DNA of 64,000 nt from Actinernus sp. WN-2022. Taxonomy: Eukaryota; Cnidaria; Anthozoa; Actiniaria; Actinernidae. This document shows positions 63,515 through 64,000 of this stretch, piece by piece. The DNA is taken from positions 1,062,001-1,126,000 of the forward strand of contig JAOWCC010000916.1 of NCBI GenBank assembly GCA_030867875.1, given 5' to 3'. Below the pieces are notes generated by a model that was not told the origin of the DNA, did not search any database, and was given only the letters and a program-made list of their open reading frames with translations. The number at the start of each line of letters is the position of its first letter. Within the stretch, counting starts at the first letter, position 1. The translations under genes were made by a program, and so were the position numbers.

Positions 63515-64000
63515 TCATCTTAGATTTGCTAATTTCCAGACATAAATTCCCGTGTTCGTCGCTTTACGGACAATGAACCGATTTTGTTTGCGATTTTCAT
63601 CGGAAAGAGACCGGCCGCAAAATATCTGAATGGGAAACAGAACCAAATCTCTGACCTGGCAATGCCATAGTTTTAATAAGTTTCGAGAAGTCTTATCAAG
63701 TTTTCTCACATGCAGCATCTCTCCTTTTTCATTTCCCTTCATTACTGCAAATATATGAATTGAAAAATGAACCAGTTGTAAAAAACCAAAGGCATACAAA
63801 TATTGCCACAAATCCCGGATGCTTTGGTAAATAATCAATATGGTTGATGTTAACGCTAAGCCAAAGAAAGCCAATAAAATGTTCAATTGAAAACAATCTA
63901 GCAAATTTGGTATTCACATTGATCTTGTAGGACGTAGCTGTGTACATCTGATTACAAGTCGTGAAAGTGACGTAACGCGCGCGTTTATTGACGTCACAAT
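63515..64000. repeat. Monomer 58, partial (486 bp), S form
   Basis: Cut by the window end just after the CRE. The S deletion and GCGCGCGTTT core are visible; the second indel is not, so its class is undetermined. Confidence 0.95.

Larger units (their letters stand above)
32808..64000. repeat. Satellite array, right block (rest of monomer 29 to partial 58)
   Basis: The same satellite continues in the same orientation and phase right after the LINE, resuming at the base that follows the left block in uninterrupted copies. This block has more class C and D monomers than the left one and holds several recent block duplications (offsets 10752, 4320 and 2139 bp). The array runs off the end of the window, so its true length is unknown. 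No gene or unique DNA is seen in it. Confidence 0.97.

Overview
This window is almost entirely one eukaryotic tandem-repeat array. Fifty-eight head-to-tail monomers of about 1,067-1,082 bp (56 complete, one clipped by five bases at the left edge, one partial at the right edge) run from base 1 to base 64000. Only one piece of foreign DNA interrupts them: a 2,218-bp 5'-truncated non-LTR retrotransposon (LINE) at 30590-32807, on the minus strand, inside monomer 29. I see no conventional host gene, tRNA, rRNA or CRISPR array. The array, the LINE with its YADD reverse transcriptase and short-repeat 3' tail, and the absence of operon structure point to an animal. The LINE protein resembles the CR1/L2/jockey-like elements common in aquatic invertebrates such as cnidarians, but the species cannot be fixed from this window.

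Monomers are numbered here from a fixed landmark, the TCA triplet that closes a recurring minus-strand 129-codon frame. They fall into four length classes set by two independent indels. Indel 1 is a 10-bp block (present = L, absent = S). Indel 2 is either a GCTTAG-containing spacer (G) or a perfect 16-bp tandem duplication (dup). Class A = L+G (about 1077), B = S+dup (about 1072), C = L+dup (about 1082), D = S+G (about 1068). All four combinations exist, which implies exchange between monomers. The order from left to right is A B D A B A B B B A B A B A D C A B A B A C A C C C C A D(LINE) C C A D A B A B A D C C A A C C A A D A A B A B B D B D then a partial S unit. Alternating A-B dimers (2149 bp) dominate units 9-14, 17-21 and 35-38. 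A homogenised C run fills units 24-27. Several multi-monomer blocks are copied at offsets of 2139, 2159, 4320, 5366, 10752 and 20533 bp.

The only real protein-coding remnant is the LINE ORF: 676 element-derived residues with an intact reverse-transcriptase core and C-terminal region, but no endonuclease domain. The small frames that recur in every monomer (129, 113, 104, 82, 65 and 60 codons) look non-coding. Between divergent copies, replacement and silent changes occur in roughly the neutral ratio, and nine copies of the 129-codon frame carry stops or frameshifts.

The most interesting signal is a 31-bp imperfect dyad conserved in essentially every monomer. It has arms GTGACGT and ACGTCAC, includes a perfect CRE octamer TGACGTCA, and spans a CpG-only core. 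Several mosaic switch points between monomer subtypes lie within about 100 bp of this dyad, and the LINE inserted inside it. CRE-type sites are known meiotic recombination hotspots in fission yeast (the M26 class), so a testable hypothesis is that this element takes part in the array's recombination or transcription. That function is inference, not shown by the sequence.
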